Shown here: positions 8,769 through 18,420 of the stretch, one piece after another
Numbering within the stretch: the stretch's first letter is position 1
Layout: each line of letters begins with the position of its first letter
DNA from: Lachnospiraceae bacterium Zagget2
GTDB lineage: Bacteria > Bacillota > Clostridia > Lachnospirales > Lachnospiraceae
DNA length: 46,162 nucleotides
Direction of reading: 5' to 3'
Assembly (NCBI GenBank): GCA_001941045.1
Contig: MSHD01000024.1
Location: 34,668 to 80,829 of the forward strand
Notes under the pieces: generated by a model
What the model saw: only the letters and a program-made list of their open reading frames with translations
Databases searched by the model: none
Told to the model about the DNA's origin: nothing
Position numbers and translations under genes: made by a program

Positions 8769-9506
8769 ATGTCAGATCAGTTTTCCAGAACGAGGCTTCT
8801 CCTGGGCGAGGAAGGAATGAAAAAGCTTTTCGGGGCGCGTGTGGCTGTGTTCGGGCTCGGCGGCGTTGGAGGCTATACGCTTGAAGCGCTGGCGCGCAGC
8901 GGCATAGGCGCACTTGACCTGATCGATGATGACCGTGTCTGCCTGACGAATCTGAACCGGCAGATTCTCGCGACGCGTGGGACGATCGGAGAATACAAGA
9001 CAGATGTGGCACGAAGGAGGGTTCTCGAAATCAATCCGGACGCGCAGGTCACGGTATATCGGACCTTTTACGGGCCGGAGACGGAGGGACAGTTTGATTT
9101 TTCCCGTTACGATTACGTTGTGGATGCGATTGACACCGTGACCGGCAAGATCGAGCTGGTGCTGCAGGCGGAGCGATCCGGTACGCCGATTATCAGCTGT
9201 ATGGGAGCGGGAAATAAGCTGGACGCGTCCGCCTTTGAGGTGGCGGACATCTACGAGACGAGTGTCTGTCCGCTGGCGCGCGTGATGCGCCGTGAGCTGA
9301 AAAAGCGCGGTGTCCGGAAACTGAAGGTGGTTTATTCCAGGGAAGTGCCGATTACGCCGGATGGAGGCGGGGATACTGAGCCGGATGAAAAAAGTGCGCA
9401 GCGCCGCCAGACGCCGGGAAGTACGGCTTTCGTGCCCGCTGTGGAGGGGCTGATCCTTGCAGGCGAAGTGATTCGCGATCTGACAACTGACAGAAGGAGT
9501 CTTTAG
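8769..9506 (+). CDS. tcdA: tRNA threonylcarbamoyladenosine dehydratase
   Basis: A 245-residue ThiF/E1-like enzyme that uses ATP to cyclise the t6A base at position 37 of ANN-decoding tRNAs to ct6A. It shows the nucleotide-binding loop GLGGVGG (29-35), the DDDRVCLTNLNRQ stretch (about 53-65) and the family-typical YSREVPI plus the C-terminal PGSTAFVPA. I chose the ATG at 8769, which gives the usual start MSDQFSRTRLLLG; an in-frame TTG at 8718 would add 17 atypical residues. The upstream stretch is purine-rich (AGAAGG at 8761). The next gene begins 3 bp downstream, so the two are coupled. Confidence 0.92.
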   Translation: MSDQFSRTRLLLGEEGMKKLFGARVAVFGLGGVGGYTLEALARSGIGALDLIDDDRVCLTNLNRQILATRGTIGEYKTDVARRRVLEINPDAQVTVYRTFYGPETEGQFDFSRYDYVVDAIDTVTGKIELVLQAERSGTPIISCMGAGNKLDASAFEVADIYETSVCPLARVMRRELKKRGVRKLKVVYSREVPITPDGGGDTEPDEKSAQRRQTPGSTAFVPAVEGLILAGEVIRDLTTDRRSL

Positions 9507-9509
9507 ATA

Positions 9510-10382
9510 ATGTTTACAGCGCAGAACTGGAAGGATTATGAGGTGATCGACTGTTCCGGCGGCGAGAAGCTGGAACGCTGGGGGAAATATCTGCTTGTGC
9601 GTCCCGATCCCCAGGTGATCTGGAATACGCCAAAGGAAAATCCCGGCTGGCGGCGGAAAAACGGCCATTACCACCGGAGTGCGAAGGGCGGAGGCGAGTG
9701 GGAGTTTTTTGATCTGCCGCAGCAGTGGGATATTTCCTATGAACTGTCCTGCGGGAAGCGCCTGACCTTTCACCTGAAGCCCTTCAGCTTCAAACATACC
9801 GGGCTGTTCCCGGAGCAGGCTGCAAACTGGGACTGGTTTTCGGAAAAGATATGCAGCGCGGGCAGGCCGGTGAAGGTACTGAACCTGTTTGCCTATACGG
9901 GCGGAGCGACACTGGCGGCAGCGGCAGCAGGCGCAGCGGTCACGCATGTCGACGCTTCGAAGGGCATGGTAGGCTGGGCGAAGGAGAATGCGAAAACTTC
10001 CGGCCTTCAGGACGCGCCGGTTCGCTGGCTTGTGGATGATTGTCAGAAATTCGTCGAGCGGGAGCTGCGCCGCGGGAATCGCTATGATGCCGTGATCATG
10101 GACCCGCCGTCCTACGGGCGCGGACCCAAAGGAGAGATATGGAAGATCGAGGATGCGATTCATCCGCTTGTGCGGCTGAGTGCACAGCTTCTGAGCGATG
10201 ATCCGCTTTTCTTCCTTATTAATTCCTACACGACCGGTCTGCAGCCCGCGGTGCTCGCCTATCTGCTTGGAACAGAGCTTCGGCGCTTTGGCGGCAGGGT
10301 AGACGCGCAGGAGGTTGGCCTTCCGGTGACGGAGAGCGGACTGGTATTGCCCTGCGGTGCAGCGGGACGCTGGGAAAAGTAA
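9510..10382 (+). CDS. Class I SAM-dependent methyltransferase, RlmI/RlmK-like
   Basis: A 290-residue protein of the COG1092-type family, related to 23S rRNA methyltransferases such as RlmI and RlmK. The SAM site is seen as VLNLFAYTGG (about 123-132) and HVDASKGMVGWAKENA (about 146-161); the catalytic-type loop is MDPPSYGRGPKGE (about 197-209). There is no obvious N-terminal PUA domain, so it is a short form. rRNA is the likely substrate by family; the exact base is unknown. It begins 3 bp after tcdA with an AGAAGGAG box overlapping the end of tcdA. A terminator follows 29 bp after its stop. Confidence 0.85.
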   Translation: MFTAQNWKDYEVIDCSGGEKLERWGKYLLVRPDPQVIWNTPKENPGWRRKNGHYHRSAKGGGEWEFFDLPQQWDISYELSCGKRLTFHLKPFSFKHTGLFPEQAANWDWFSEKICSAGRPVKVLNLFAYTGGATLAAAAAGAAVTHVDASKGMVGWAKENAKTSGLQDAPVRWLVDDCQKFVERELRRGNRYDAVIMDPPSYGRGPKGEIWKIEDAIHPLVRLSAQLLSDDPLFFLINSYTTGLQPAVLAYLLGTELRRFGGRVDAQEVGLPVTESGLVLPCGAAGRWEK

Positions 10383-10410
10383 AAATTTTCGTTGATTTTT
10401 TTGAAAAAAA

Positions 10411-10438
10411 GGGCTTGCATTTTGCAGGCCTTTGTTTT
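10411..10438 (+). terminator. Terminator after the methyltransferase gene, overlapping the S10 promoter
   Basis: GGGCTTGCA (10411-10419) pairs with TGCAGGCCT (10423-10431) over a 3-nt loop, including two G-T pairs, and is followed by TTGTTTT. The same bases contain the -35 box of the next promoter. Confidence 0.7.
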
Positions 10439-10443
10439 ATACT
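10415..10443 (+). promoter_or_regulatory. Sigma-A promoter of the S10 ribosomal operon
   Basis: TTGCAT (10415-10420) and TATACT (10438-10443) are separated by exactly 17 bp, a good housekeeping promoter. It is the only strong match in the 302-bp gap before rpsJ. Transcription would start near 10450, leaving a leader of about 235 nt. Confidence 0.8.
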
Positions 10444-10449
10444 GATTCT

Positions 10450-10684
10450 TGCTGTGATATTGATAGCGATGAAGCGTGAGGTTGCCACGCTGTGCGCGTG
10501 GGTTTTTCCGTGGAGCGAATGTCAAGTTAGCAAACTGGCGACAAGTCACTGTATACAAATTGATCGGTCCTCTGAAGAAGAAGGAAACGACGTGTGAGAG
10601 TCCTCGCGACACACACGGGAGAGTGTACAGTCACCGCTTGTCGTACTGGTAGTCAAAAGTACGAAAAGGAGGCGACTTTTTTTT
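10450..10684 (+). promoter_or_regulatory. Long structured 5' leader of the S10 operon
   Basis: No gene is visible in this 235-nt stretch. It holds several hairpins: AGCGTG/CACGCT (10473-10478 with 10486-10491), CGTGTG/CACACG (10591-10596 with 10612-10617) and CGTACT/AGTACG (10642-10647 with 10658-10663). The last lies just before the AAGGAGG box (10666-10672), which is followed by eight T residues (10677-10684) running into the rpsJ ATG. Ribosomal operon leaders of this kind often bind an r-protein such as L4 for feedback control. That role is inference here. Confidence 0.55.
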
Positions 10685-11002
10685 ATGGCAAGTCAAGTAA
10701 TGAGAATCACATTGAAGGCGTACGATCATCAGCTGATCGATGCATCCGCAAAGAAGATCATCGAGACGGTGAAAAAGACGGGATCCAAGGTGAGCGGACC
10801 GGTGCCGCTGCCGACGAAGAAGGAAGTAGTTACGATCCTTCGAGCGGTGCATAAGTACAAGGATTCCAGAGAGCAGTTCGAGCAGAGAACGCACAAGAGA
10901 CTGATCGACATCATCGCGCCGACGCAGAAGACGGTGGACGCCCTGTCCCGTCTGGATATGCCGGCTGGCGTGTATGTTGACATAAAGATGAAAACCAAAT
11001 AA
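10685..11002 (+). CDS. rpsJ: 30S ribosomal protein S10
   Basis: 105 residues, normal length, with the S10 core [15 protein letters not shown] and the loop [10 protein letters not shown]. Part of the 30S head and, as NusE, of antitermination complexes. First gene of the ribosomal cluster. The AAGGAGG box lies 12 bp from the ATG, longer than usual, because of an intervening T8 tract. A small hairpin (GAATGC at 11018 with GCATTC at 11032) lies between this gene and rplC. Confidence 0.98.
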   Translation: MASQVMRITLKAYDHQLIDASAKKIIETVKKTGSKVSGPVPLPTKKEVVTILRAVHKYKDSREQFEQRTHKRLIDIIAPTQKTVDALSRLDMPAGVYVDIKMKTK

Positions 11003-11068
11003 TCCTGCGGCTAGAATGAATGCCCTGTGGTGCATTCCGCTGTAGAGAAAACAGGAGGAAAAGAAAGA

Positions 11069-11704
11069 ATGAAGAAAGCTATTTTAGCGACGAAGGTCGG
11101 CATGACCCAGATCTTCAACGAAGACGGCGTGCTCACACCCGTCACCGTGCTTCAGGCCGGACCCTGCGTTGTGACGCAGGTCAAGACAGTCGAGAACGAC
11201 GGCTATGACGCGGTACAGGTCGGATTCGTCGACATCAGAGAGAAGCTTGTGAACAAGCCGAAGAAGGGCCACTTTGACAAGGCCGGCGTATCTTACAAGA
11301 GATTTGTCCGGGAACTGAAGCTGGAGAACGCGTCCGAGTACGCGCCGGCACAGGAGATCAAGGCGGATATCTTCTCCGCTGGCGATAAGATCGATGCAAC
11401 GGCTATCTCCAAAGGTAAGGGGTATCAGGGCGCAGTCAAGAGACTTGGACAGCACAGAGGACCCATGGCTCACGGTTCCAAGTTCCATCGTCATCAGGGT
11501 TCCAACGGCGCCTGCTCCGATCCGAGCCGTGTGTTCAAGGGAAAAGGCATGCCGGGTCACATGGGTTCAAAGCAGATCACGATCCAGAACCTGGAAGTAG
11601 TCAGAGTTGACGCAGAAAACAATTTACTGCTGGTCAAAGGTGCGGTACCGGGCCCGAAGAAAGCCTTAGTTACCATCAAAGAGACCGTGAAGAGCGGCAA
11701 ATAA
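11069..11704 (+). CDS. rplC: 50S ribosomal protein L3
   Basis: 211 residues starting [16 protein letters not shown], the usual L3 start. An in-frame alternative start at 11027 would add 14 unlike residues, and AGGAGG at 11053-11058 fits the ATG at 11069. The loop near [14 protein letters not shown] and GHMGSKQ, which reaches toward the peptidyl transferase centre, is present. Binds 23S rRNA early in 50S assembly. Confidence 0.97.
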   Translation: MKKAILATKVGMTQIFNEDGVLTPVTVLQAGPCVVTQVKTVENDGYDAVQVGFVDIREKLVNKPKKGHFDKAGVSYKRFVRELKLENASEYAPAQEIKADIFSAGDKIDATAISKGKGYQGAVKRLGQHRGPMAHGSKFHRHQGSNGACSDPSRVFKGKGMPGHMGSKQITIQNLEVVRVDAENNLLLVKGAVPGPKKALVTIKETVKSGK

Positions 11705-11731
11705 GGCTGACGGGAAAGGAGGAACACGATT

Positions 11732-12352
11732 ATGGCAAATGTAGCTGTTTATAATATGGAAGGAAAAGAAGTCGGAACGATCGAACTTTCCGATGAGATT
11801 TTCGGAGTAGACGTCAACGAGCATCTGGTACATCAGGTTGTCGTGGCGCAGCTCGCAAATAAGAGACAGGGAACGCAGAAAGCGAAGACCCGTTCCGAGG
11901 TTTCCGGCGGCGGAAGAAAGCCCTGGAGACAGAAGGGAACCGGACATGCCCGTCAGGGTTCGACCAGAGCTCCCCAGTGGACCGGCGGCGGCGTGGTATT
12001 CGCCCCGACTCCGAGAGATTACACGATTCGCCTGAACAAGAAGGAAAAGAGACTTGCTCTCAAGTCCGTCCTTACGAACTGTGTAAATGAGAAAAAGCTG
12101 ATCGTCCTCGACGAGCTGAAGTTCGACGGGATCAAGACGAAGCAGATGCAGGCGGTTCTCGATGCGCTGAAGGTACAGAAGGCACTGGTCGTTCTGAATG
12201 AGAATGATGAGAACGTTGTGAAGTCTGCGAGAAACATTGCAAACGTCCGCACGGCGCTGACGAACACGATCAATGTGTACGATATCCTGAAGTACAGTAC
12301 CCTGATCGTCACGAAGGATGCCGTCGCCACCATCGAGGAGGTGTACGCATAA
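11732..12352 (+). CDS. rplD: 50S ribosomal protein L4
   Basis: 206 residues with the extended internal loop [15 protein letters not shown] that lines the exit tunnel. In many bacteria L4 also represses the S10 operon through the leader, so it is the natural candidate ligand for the leader upstream of rpsJ (inference). It has an AAAGGAGG box before the ATG, and its stop codon shares one base with the rplW start (TAATG). Confidence 0.97.
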   Translation: MANVAVYNMEGKEVGTIELSDEIFGVDVNEHLVHQVVVAQLANKRQGTQKAKTRSEVSGGGRKPWRQKGTGHARQGSTRAPQWTGGGVVFAPTPRDYTIRLNKKEKRLALKSVLTNCVNEKKLIVLDELKFDGIKTKQMQAVLDALKVQKALVVLNENDENVVKSARNIANVRTALTNTINVYDILKYSTLIVTKDAVATIEEVYA

Positions 12353-12651
12353 TGGCTGACATTAAATATTATGATGTAATCCGCAAACCGGTCATCACCG
12401 AGAAGAGCATGGCCATGATGGGAGAAAAGAAATATACCTTCCTCGTCCATCCGGATGTAACCAAGTCCCAGGTGAAGGACGCGGTCGAGAAGATGTTCGC
12501 CGGCGCGAAGGTTGAGAAAGTCAACATCATGAACTGCCCGGCAAAGAACAAGAGGCGCGGCATGGTCACCGGCCAGACGGCGAAGACCAGAAAGGCTGTC
12601 GTGCAGCTTACCGCTGACAGCAAGGACATTGAGCTCTTTGAAGGACTGTAA
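12352..12651 (+). CDS. rplW: 50S ribosomal protein L23
   Basis: 99 residues with the typical N-terminal [11 protein letters not shown] and the CPAKNKRRG loop. L23 sits at the tunnel exit and is a docking site for trigger factor and SRP. Translation is coupled to rplD by a 1-bp stop-start overlap. Confidence 0.97.
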   Translation: MADIKYYDVIRKPVITEKSMAMMGEKKYTFLVHPDVTKSQVKDAVEKMFAGAKVEKVNIMNCPAKNKRRGMVTGQTAKTRKAVVQLTADSKDIELFEGL

Positions 12652-12702
12652 AGAGCCGACCAGTATCACGAAACCGCGCAGAGTTTGAAAGGAGATAACG
12701 TA

Positions 12703-13545
12703 ATGGGAATCAAAACCTATCGCCCATATACCCCTTCCAGGAGACAGATGTCCGGATATGATTTCGAAGAGATCACCAGGACCGCTCCTGAGAAGTCCCT
12801 GACGACTTCCCTCAAGAAGAAGGCCGGACGCAACGCCCAGGGAAAGATTACAGTGAGACACCGCGGAGGCGGCGCCAAGAGAAAATACAGAATCATTGAT
12901 TTCAAGAGAAAGAAAGACGGAGTTCCGGCAAAGGTTCTCGGCATCGAGTACGATCCGAACCGCACGGCGAACATCGCGCTGATCTGCTATGCGGACGGCG
13001 AGAAGGCCTACATCCTCGCGCCGCAGGGCCTGAAGGAAGGCATGGTCGTGATGAACGGACCGGAAGCAGAGGTTCATCCGGGCAACTGCCTGCCGCTGGA
13101 GAATATCCCTGTCGGTACCATGGTTCACAATGTTGAGATGCACCCGGGCAAGGGCGGACAGCTCGTTCGTTCCGCCGGAAACGGGGCGCAGGTGATGGCA
13201 AAGGAAGGCAAGTATGTGACTCTCAGACTGCCGTCCGGTGAGATGAGGATGGTGCCCATGAACTGCCGCGCGACGGTCGGTATCGTCGGCAATGGTGAGC
13301 ACAACCTGATCAACTACGGCAAGGCGGGACGCAAGCGCCACATGGGCATCCGCCCGACCGTCCGCGGTTCTGTCATGAACCCGAACGACCACCCGCATGG
13401 CGGCGGCGAGGGCAAGGCCGGTATCGGTCGCCCGGGTCCGTGCACACCGTGGGGCAAGCCGGCGCTTGGCCTCAAGACCAGAAAGAAGAACAAGCAGTCT
13501 AACAAGCTGATCGTCAGAAGAAGAGACGGCAAGACGTTTAAATAA
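12703..13545 (+). CDS. rplB: 50S ribosomal protein L2
   Basis: 280 residues, normal length. The start [15 protein letters not shown] at ATG 12703 fits the AAAGGAG box at 12688-12694; an in-frame TTG at 12685 overlaps that box and is rejected. The conserved [13 protein letters not shown] loop near the C-terminus, needed for peptidyl transferase centre assembly, is intact. Confidence 0.97.
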   Translation: MGIKTYRPYTPSRRQMSGYDFEEITRTAPEKSLTTSLKKKAGRNAQGKITVRHRGGGAKRKYRIIDFKRKKDGVPAKVLGIEYDPNRTANIALICYADGEKAYILAPQGLKEGMVVMNGPEAEVHPGNCLPLENIPVGTMVHNVEMHPGKGGQLVRSAGNGAQVMAKEGKYVTLRLPSGEMRMVPMNCRATVGIVGNGEHNLINYGKAGRKRHMGIRPTVRGSVMNPNDHPHGGGEGKAGIGRPGPCTPWGKPALGLKTRKKNKQSNKLIVRRRDGKTFK

Positions 13546-13564
13546 GAAATAGGAGGTTTCATAC

Positions 13565-13843
13565 ATGTCCCGTTCATTAAAAAAAGGACCGTTTGCAGAC
13601 GCCAGCCTGCTGAAGAAAGTAGATGAGATGAACGCCAGCGGAAACAAGGCCGTGATCAAGACCTGGTCGCGCCGCTCCACGATTTTCCCGCAGATGGTTT
13701 CCCACACATTTGCAGTTCATGATGGAAGAAAGCATGTGCCGGTCTATGTCACCGAGGACATGGTAGGCCACAAGCTCGGAGAGTTTGTGCCGACCAGAAC
13801 CTACCGGGGACATGGAAAAGACGAGAAGAAGTCCAGGCGTTAG
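13565..13843 (+). CDS. rpsS: 30S ribosomal protein S19
   Basis: 92 residues beginning [12 protein letters not shown] and ending in a basic tail, as usual for S19 of the 30S head. An AGGAGG box (13551-13556) lies 8 bp before the ATG. Confidence 0.97.
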   Translation: MSRSLKKGPFADASLLKKVDEMNASGNKAVIKTWSRRSTIFPQMVSHTFAVHDGRKHVPVYVTEDMVGHKLGEFVPTRTYRGHGKDEKKSRR

Positions 13844-13875
13844 TCGTCTATATTTTGGAAGGAGGTTAAACCGGA

Positions 13876-14274
13876 ATGGCAAAGGGTTCCAGAAGTCAGT
13901 ATAAAAGAGAAAGAAATGCCGTCAAGGACGAGCGTCCGAGCGCAAAGCTTTCATTTGCGCGCGTGTCCGTCCAGAAGGCATGCTTCGTATTAGATGCCAT
14001 CAGAGGGAAGGACGTGCAGACCGCGCTCGGTATTGTCACCTACAATCCGAGATATGCGTCCACCCTGATCGAGAAATTATTAAAGTCCGCAATTGCGAAC
14101 GCAGAGAACAATTATCCGGACAAGAACTACAGGGCTGAAAATCTTTACGTCGCAGAGTGCTACGCAAACAAGGGGCCGACGATGAAGAGAATCAGACCGA
14201 GAGCACAGGGCCGCGCTTACCGCATCGAGAAGCGGATGAGCCATATCACCATTGTGCTGGACGAGAAGAAGTAA
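13876..14274 (+). CDS. rplV: 50S ribosomal protein L22
   Basis: 132 residues. The beta-hairpin that reaches into the exit tunnel is seen as IRPRAQGRAYRIEKRMSHI near the C-terminus. The first 15 residues are a short, basic extension. AGGAGG (13860-13865) precedes the ATG. Confidence 0.97.
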   Translation: MAKGSRSQYKRERNAVKDERPSAKLSFARVSVQKACFVLDAIRGKDVQTALGIVTYNPRYASTLIEKLLKSAIANAENNYPDKNYRAENLYVAECYANKGPTMKRIRPRAQGRAYRIEKRMSHITIVLDEKK

Positions 14275-14286
14275 GGGAGGACAATC

Positions 14287-14940
14287 ATGGGACAGAAAGT
14301 TAACCCGCACGGCCTCAGGGTCGGTGTTATTAAAGACTGGGATTCCAAATGGTACGCAGAAAAAGATTTTGCGGACTGCCTGGTCGAAGATTACCAGATC
14401 AGAAAGTTTCTGAAGAAGAAGCTGTACAGTGCAGGAGTTTCCAAGATTGAGATCGAGCGTACTTCCGATCGCATGAAGATCACGATATCTGCTTCGAAGC
14501 CCGGCATGATCATCGGAAAGGGCGGCGTTGAGATTGAGAAGCTCAGAGTTCAGCTGCAGAAGATGACCACAAAGAAAGTCGTCGTGGATATCCGGGAGAT
14601 CAAGAGACCGGATCGCGAGGCACAGCTTGTGGCGGAGAACATTGCGCAGCAGCTTGAGAATCGTATCTCTTTCCGGCGCGCTATGAAGTCCTGCATGGGC
14701 AGAGCGATGAAGTCCGGCGCGAAGGGAATCAAGGCGTCCTGCGGCGGCCGTCTCGGCGGTGCGGATATCGCCCGTACAGAGACCTATTCGGAGGGTACGA
14801 TTCCGCTTCATACACTGAGAGCTGATATTGATTACGGTTTCGCGGAGGCGGACACTACCTACGGAAAAGTCGGCGTGAAGGTCTGGGTCTATAAAGGCGA
14901 GGTCCTTCCGAAGAAGGCGAAGGAAGGGAGCGATCGATAA
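14287..14940 (+). CDS. rpsC: 30S ribosomal protein S3
   Basis: 217 residues. It has a type II KH domain with [15 protein letters not shown] (about 74-88) and the C-terminal S3 domain. S3 lines the mRNA entry channel of the 30S subunit. The stop codon shares one base with the rplP start (TAATG). Confidence 0.97.
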   Translation: MGQKVNPHGLRVGVIKDWDSKWYAEKDFADCLVEDYQIRKFLKKKLYSAGVSKIEIERTSDRMKITISASKPGMIIGKGGVEIEKLRVQLQKMTTKKVVVDIREIKRPDREAQLVAENIAQQLENRISFRRAMKSCMGRAMKSGAKGIKASCGGRLGGADIARTETYSEGTIPLHTLRADIDYGFAEADTTYGKVGVKVWVYKGEVLPKKAKEGSDR

Positions 14941-15380
14941 TGTTAATGCCGAAGAGAGTAAAGCATCGCAAGCAGTTTCGCGGCAGCATGGCCGGGAAAG
15001 CGATGAGAGGAAATAAGATCACGAATGGCGAATACGGTATTATCGCCCTCGAGCCCTGCTGGATCAAGTCCAACCAGATCGAGGCAGCCCGTGTGGCCAT
15101 GACCCGTTACATCAAGCGTGGCGGTAAAGTCTGGATCAAGATTTTCCCGGATAAGCCCGTGACCAGCCAGCCGGCTGAGACCCGAATGGGTAAAGGAAAA
15201 GGCTCCCTGGAATACTGGGTGGCAGTTGTAAAGCCGGGCCGCGTGATGTTTGAGATTGCGGGTGTTTCCGAGGAAGTTGCGAAGGAAGCCCTGCGTCTGG
15301 CCACCCACAAGTTACCTTGCAGATGCAAGATCGTATCTCGCGCAGACTTAGAAGGCGGTGATAGCAGTGAAAACGAATAA
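14940..15380 (+). CDS. rplP: 50S ribosomal protein L16
   Basis: 146 residues starting [15 protein letters not shown], with [17 protein letters not shown] in the core. L16 helps place tRNA at the A site and is added late in 50S assembly. Its last 14 bases overlap the chosen rpmC start. Confidence 0.97.
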   Translation: MLMPKRVKHRKQFRGSMAGKAMRGNKITNGEYGIIALEPCWIKSNQIEAARVAMTRYIKRGGKVWIKIFPDKPVTSQPAETRMGKGKGSLEYWVAVVKPGRVMFEIAGVSEEVAKEALRLATHKLPCRCKIVSRADLEGGDSSENE

Positions 15381-15567
15381 ATATGTGAAAGATTTACAGG
15401 AAAAGACAGCCGCTGAGCTGAATACCGAGCTGACGGCTGCAAAGAAGGAGCTTTTCAACCTGAGATTCCAGAACGCGACGAACCAGCTCGACAACACGGC
15501 GAGGATCAGGGAAGTTCGCAGGAACATCGCCCGGATTCAGACTGTTATCGCACAGAAGAACGCGTAA
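15367..15567 (+). CDS. rpmC: 50S ribosomal protein L29
   Basis: 66 residues, two helices, with the typical LFNLRFQ motif. I chose the GTG at 15367 ([13 protein letters not shown]), the usual start in related bacteria; an in-frame GTG at 15358 would add three residues. It overlaps rplP by 14 bp, so coupling is likely. Confidence 0.95.
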   Translation: MKTNKYVKDLQEKTAAELNTELTAAKKELFNLRFQNATNQLDNTARIREVRRNIARIQTVIAQKNA

Positions 15568-15607
15568 GAGTCCGGCAGCGCAGTGTGAGAAAGGAGAATA
15601 GGAAGCC

Positions 15608-15862
15608 GTGGAAAGAAATCTGAGAAAAACCCGTGTCGGTAAGGTGGTCAGCGATAAGATGGACAAAACCATTGTGGTAGCTGTGGAAAACCACGTAAAG
15701 CATCCGCTCTACGGAAAGATTGTAAAGAAGACATACAAGCTGAAGGCGCATGATGAGAACAATGAGTGCGGTATCGGCGATACTGTAAAGGTTATGGAGA
15801 CCAGACCGCTGTCCAAGGACAAGAGATGGAGACTGGTCAGCATCATTGAGAAAGCCAGATAG
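15608..15862 (+). CDS. rpsQ: 30S ribosomal protein S17
   Basis: 84 residues with the OB-fold signature [21 protein letters not shown] start at 15608 after an AAAGGAG box (15590-15596). S17 is a primary 16S rRNA binder. Confidence 0.96.
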   Translation: MERNLRKTRVGKVVSDKMDKTIVVAVENHVKHPLYGKIVKKTYKLKAHDENNECGIGDTVKVMETRPLSKDKRWRLVSIIEKAR

Positions 15863-15874
15863 GAGGATGTAGAA

Positions 15875-16243
15875 GTGATACAGCAGGAATCAAGACTGAA
15901 GGTTGCTGATAACACCGGTGCAAAAGAGCTCCTCTGCATCCGCGTTATGGGCGGCTCAACGAGAAGATATGCACGCATCGGCGATGTGATCGTTGCTACG
16001 GTTAAAGACGCAACGCCAGGCGGCGTTGTCAAAAAGGGCGACGTGGTGAAGGCTGTCGTGGTCCGTACGGTAAAGGGCGCTCGCCGCAAGGATGGTTCTT
16101 ATATCCGCTTTGACGAGAATGCTGCGGTCATCATCAAGGAAGACAAGAACCCCAGGGGAACCCGTATCTTTGGGCCGGTCGCGAGAGAGCTTCGTGAGAA
16201 ACAGTTCATGAAGATCGTATCCCTCGCTCCGGAAGTATTATAG
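15875..16243 (+). CDS. rplN: 50S ribosomal protein L14
   Basis: 122 residues, the exact usual length, starting [21 protein letters not shown] start at 15875 behind AGGAGG (15861-15866). L14 forms part of the intersubunit bridge and binds silencing factor RsfS in many bacteria. Confidence 0.97.
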   Translation: MIQQESRLKVADNTGAKELLCIRVMGGSTRRYARIGDVIVATVKDATPGGVVKKGDVVKAVVVRTVKGARRKDGSYIRFDENAAVIIKEDKNPRGTRIFGPVARELREKQFMKIVSLAPEVL

Positions 16244-16254
16244 GAGGTATCGGA

Positions 16255-16596
16255 ATGGCTACAATGAAAATCAAAAAGGGCGATACCGTCAGAGTGATTG
16301 CCGGAGCCGACAAGGGCGCTGAGGGCAAGGTTGTCATGGTTGACCACAAGAAGGGCAGAGTCGTGGTGGAAGGCGTGAACATGGTCACGAAGCACACGAA
16401 GCCCTCGATGTCGAACCAGCAGGGCGGCATCGTTCATCAGGAGGCTCCGATCGATGCTTCCAATGTCATGCTTGTGGTAGATGGACAGACCACGCGCGTC
16501 GGTTTTCAGGTCGAGTATAAGGAGCGCGAGAACGGCAGCAAGAAGAGAGTCGTGAAGCGCGTAGCGAAGGCGACCGGCAAGGTCATCGACGACTGA
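16255..16596 (+). CDS. rplX: 50S ribosomal protein L24
   Basis: 113 residues. The N-terminal KOW motif is seen in [20 protein letters not shown]. It is slightly longer than the usual 100-105 residues, the extra length being a basic C-terminal tail. L24 starts 50S assembly. Confidence 0.96.
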   Translation: MATMKIKKGDTVRVIAGADKGAEGKVVMVDHKKGRVVVEGVNMVTKHTKPSMSNQQGGIVHQEAPIDASNVMLVVDGQTTRVGFQVEYKERENGSKKRVVKRVAKATGKVIDD

Positions 16597-16621
16597 TGGA
16601 AGAGAGGAGGCCTGAAAAAAA

Positions 16622-17161
16622 GTGAGCAGACTTGGAGAACAGTACAAGAATGAGATCGTGGACGCCATGATCAAAAAATTCGGATATAAAAATATTATGG
16701 AAGTGCCGAAGCTCGACAAGATCGTCATCAATATGGGCGTCGGCGAAGCGAAAGAGAATGTCAAGGTTCTGGATTCCGCAGTGAAGGATCTGGAGACGAT
16801 CACCGGTCAGAAGGCGGTCGTGACAAAGGCAAAGAATTCTGTCGCGAACTTCAAGATTCGTGAGGGCATGCCGATCGGCTGCAAGGTTACGCTTCGCAAG
16901 GAGCGGATGTACGAGTTTGCGGATCGCCTGATCAATCTGGCGCTTCCCCGCCTGCGTGACTTCCGCGGCGTGAACCCGAACGCGTTTGACGGCAGAGGGA
17001 ATTATGCCCTTGGCATCAAGGAACAGTTGATTTTCCCGGAAATTGAATACGACAAGGTGGATAAGGTGAGAGGCATGGACATCATTTTCGTGACTACAGC
17101 CAGGACCGACGAGGAAGCACGTTATCTGTTGAGTTTATTCAATATGCCATTTGCAAGATAG
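16622..17161 (+). CDS. rplE: 50S ribosomal protein L5
   Basis: 179 residues, normal length, with [11 protein letters not shown] and [17 protein letters not shown]. It binds 5S rRNA in the central protuberance. GTG start at 16622, with an AGAGGAGG box (16602-16609). Confidence 0.97.
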   Translation: MSRLGEQYKNEIVDAMIKKFGYKNIMEVPKLDKIVINMGVGEAKENVKVLDSAVKDLETITGQKAVVTKAKNSVANFKIREGMPIGCKVTLRKERMYEFADRLINLALPRLRDFRGVNPNAFDGRGNYALGIKEQLIFPEIEYDKVDKVRGMDIIFVTTARTDEEARYLLSLFNMPFAR

Positions 17162-17172
17162 GAGGGAATTTC

Positions 17173-17358
17173 ATGGCTAAGACATCGATGAAAATCAAGC
17201 AGCAGCGTAAACAGAAATTCTCGACGAGAGAATACAGCCGCTGCAGGATCTGCGGCCGTCCGCATGCTTACCTGAGAAAATATGGAATCTGCAGAATCTG
17301 CTTCCGCGAGCTGGCTTACGCTGGCCAGATCCCGGGTGTGAAAAAGGCAAGCTGGTAA
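17173..17358 (+). CDS. rpsZ: 30S ribosomal protein S14, type Z (zinc form)
   Basis: 61 residues with four zinc-binding cysteines (C24, C27, C40, C43), which marks the short C+ form. The long zinc-free paralogue used by some bacteria under zinc limitation is not in this window. Confidence 0.97.
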   Translation: MAKTSMKIKQQRKQKFSTREYSRCRICGRPHAYLRKYGICRICFRELAYAGQIPGVKKASW

Positions 17359-17378
17359 CCGGTAAGGAGGTAGAAAAA

Positions 17379-17780
17379 ATGACAACGAACGATCCAATCG
17401 CAGATATGCTCACAAGAATCCGTAATGCGAACGTCAGAAAGCATGACACGGTAGATGTCCCGGTATCGAAGATGAAGCTTGCGATCGCAAACATTCTGGT
17501 AGATGAGGGATATGTAGAGAAGTATGAGCTGGTTGACAATGGAAATTTTCAGGATATGCGTATTACCCTGAAGTATGCCAATAACAAGAGTGACAGGATC
17601 ATCTCCGGACTGAAAAGGATTTCCAAGCCGGGTCTTCGCGTGTACGCGGGCAAGGATGAGCTCCCGAAGGTGCTCGGTGGTCTGGGTATCGCCATCATCT
17701 CCACGAACAAGGGTGTGATGACCGACAAAAAGGCAAGAGAGCTGAACGTAGGCGGAGAAGTGCTGGCATTCGTCTGGTAG
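17379..17780 (+). CDS. rpsH: 30S ribosomal protein S8
   Basis: 133 residues beginning [17 protein letters not shown] and ending [10 protein letters not shown]8 binds 16S rRNA helix 21 and in Escherichia coli also represses the spc operon. A strong hairpin follows 31 bp after its stop codon. Confidence 0.97.
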   Translation: MTTNDPIADMLTRIRNANVRKHDTVDVPVSKMKLAIANILVDEGYVEKYELVDNGNFQDMRITLKYANNKSDRIISGLKRISKPGLRVYAGKDELPKVLGGLGIAIISTNKGVMTDKKARELNVGGEVLAFVW

Positions 17781-17811
17781 CAGACCGAAAGACAGTAAAT
17801 TACTGAAAACA

Positions 17812-17832
17812 GAAGAGGCGCACCGCCTCTTC
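17812..17832 (+). other. Strong intergenic hairpin between rpsH and rplF
   Basis: GAAGAGGCG (17812-17820) pairs perfectly with CGCCTCTTC (17824-17832) over a CAC loop. No T-run follows, so it is not a standard terminator. It lies 32 bp before the rplF ATG and could be an RNA processing, stability or protein-binding site. Confidence 0.65.
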
Positions 17833-17863
17833 CGAAAATCTAAGTAAGGAGGATTTTTGATTT

Positions 17864-18403
17864 ATGTCCCGTATCGGAAGATTGCCGGTAGTGATTCCGG
17901 CAGGCGTCACAGTTGATGTGGCCGAGGGAAACAAGGTGACCGTAAAAGGTCCGAAGGGAACGCTGGTAAGAACGCTTCCCACAGAAATGACGATTAAGGT
18001 CGAGGATGGGCACGTTGTAGTGACGAGACCGAACGACCTGAAGAAAATGAAATCTTTACACGGACTGACCAGAACGCTGATTTCCAACATGGTGACCGGC
18101 GTCAACACCGGTTTTGAGAAGGTGCTTGAGGTCAATGGTGTCGGCTATCGCTGCTCGAAGTCCGGCAAGAAGCTGACGCTGAACCTGGGCTATTCTCATC
18201 CGGTCGAGATGATTGATCCGGAAGGCCTGGAGGCTGTGGTCGATGGCAACAAGATCACCGTCAAGGGTATCGACAAGGAAAAGGTCGGACAGTACGCGGC
18301 AGAGATCCGCGCGAAGAGAGCGCCGGAACCCTACAAGGGCAAGGGCATCAAGTATGCGGATGAAGTGATCCGTCGCAAAGTCGGCAAGACCGGTAAGAAA
18401 TAG
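17864..18403 (+). CDS. rplF: 50S ribosomal protein L6
   Basis: 179 residues with the duplicated L6 fold and the C-terminal [17 protein letters not shown] signature. It binds near the sarcin-ricin loop. AAGGAGG (17846-17852) precedes the ATG. Confidence 0.97.
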   Translation: MSRIGRLPVVIPAGVTVDVAEGNKVTVKGPKGTLVRTLPTEMTIKVEDGHVVVTRPNDLKKMKSLHGLTRTLISNMVTGVNTGFEKVLEVNGVGYRCSKSGKKLTLNLGYSHPVEMIDPEGLEAVVDGNKITVKGIDKEKVGQYAAEIRAKRAPEPYKGKGIKYADEVIRRKVGKTGKK

Positions 18404-18420
18404 GTAAGGAGAGTGTAGAG

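Noticed and set aside
8772-10163. 463-codon open frame on the minus strand
   Set aside because: Antisense to tcdA and the methyltransferase gene, both with clear motifs and ribosome binding sites.
12019-13707. 562-codon open frame on the minus strand
   Set aside because: It lies fully antisense to rplD, rplW, rplB and rpsS. Open antisense frames are common opposite G+C-rich ribosomal genes, and it has no recognisable motif.
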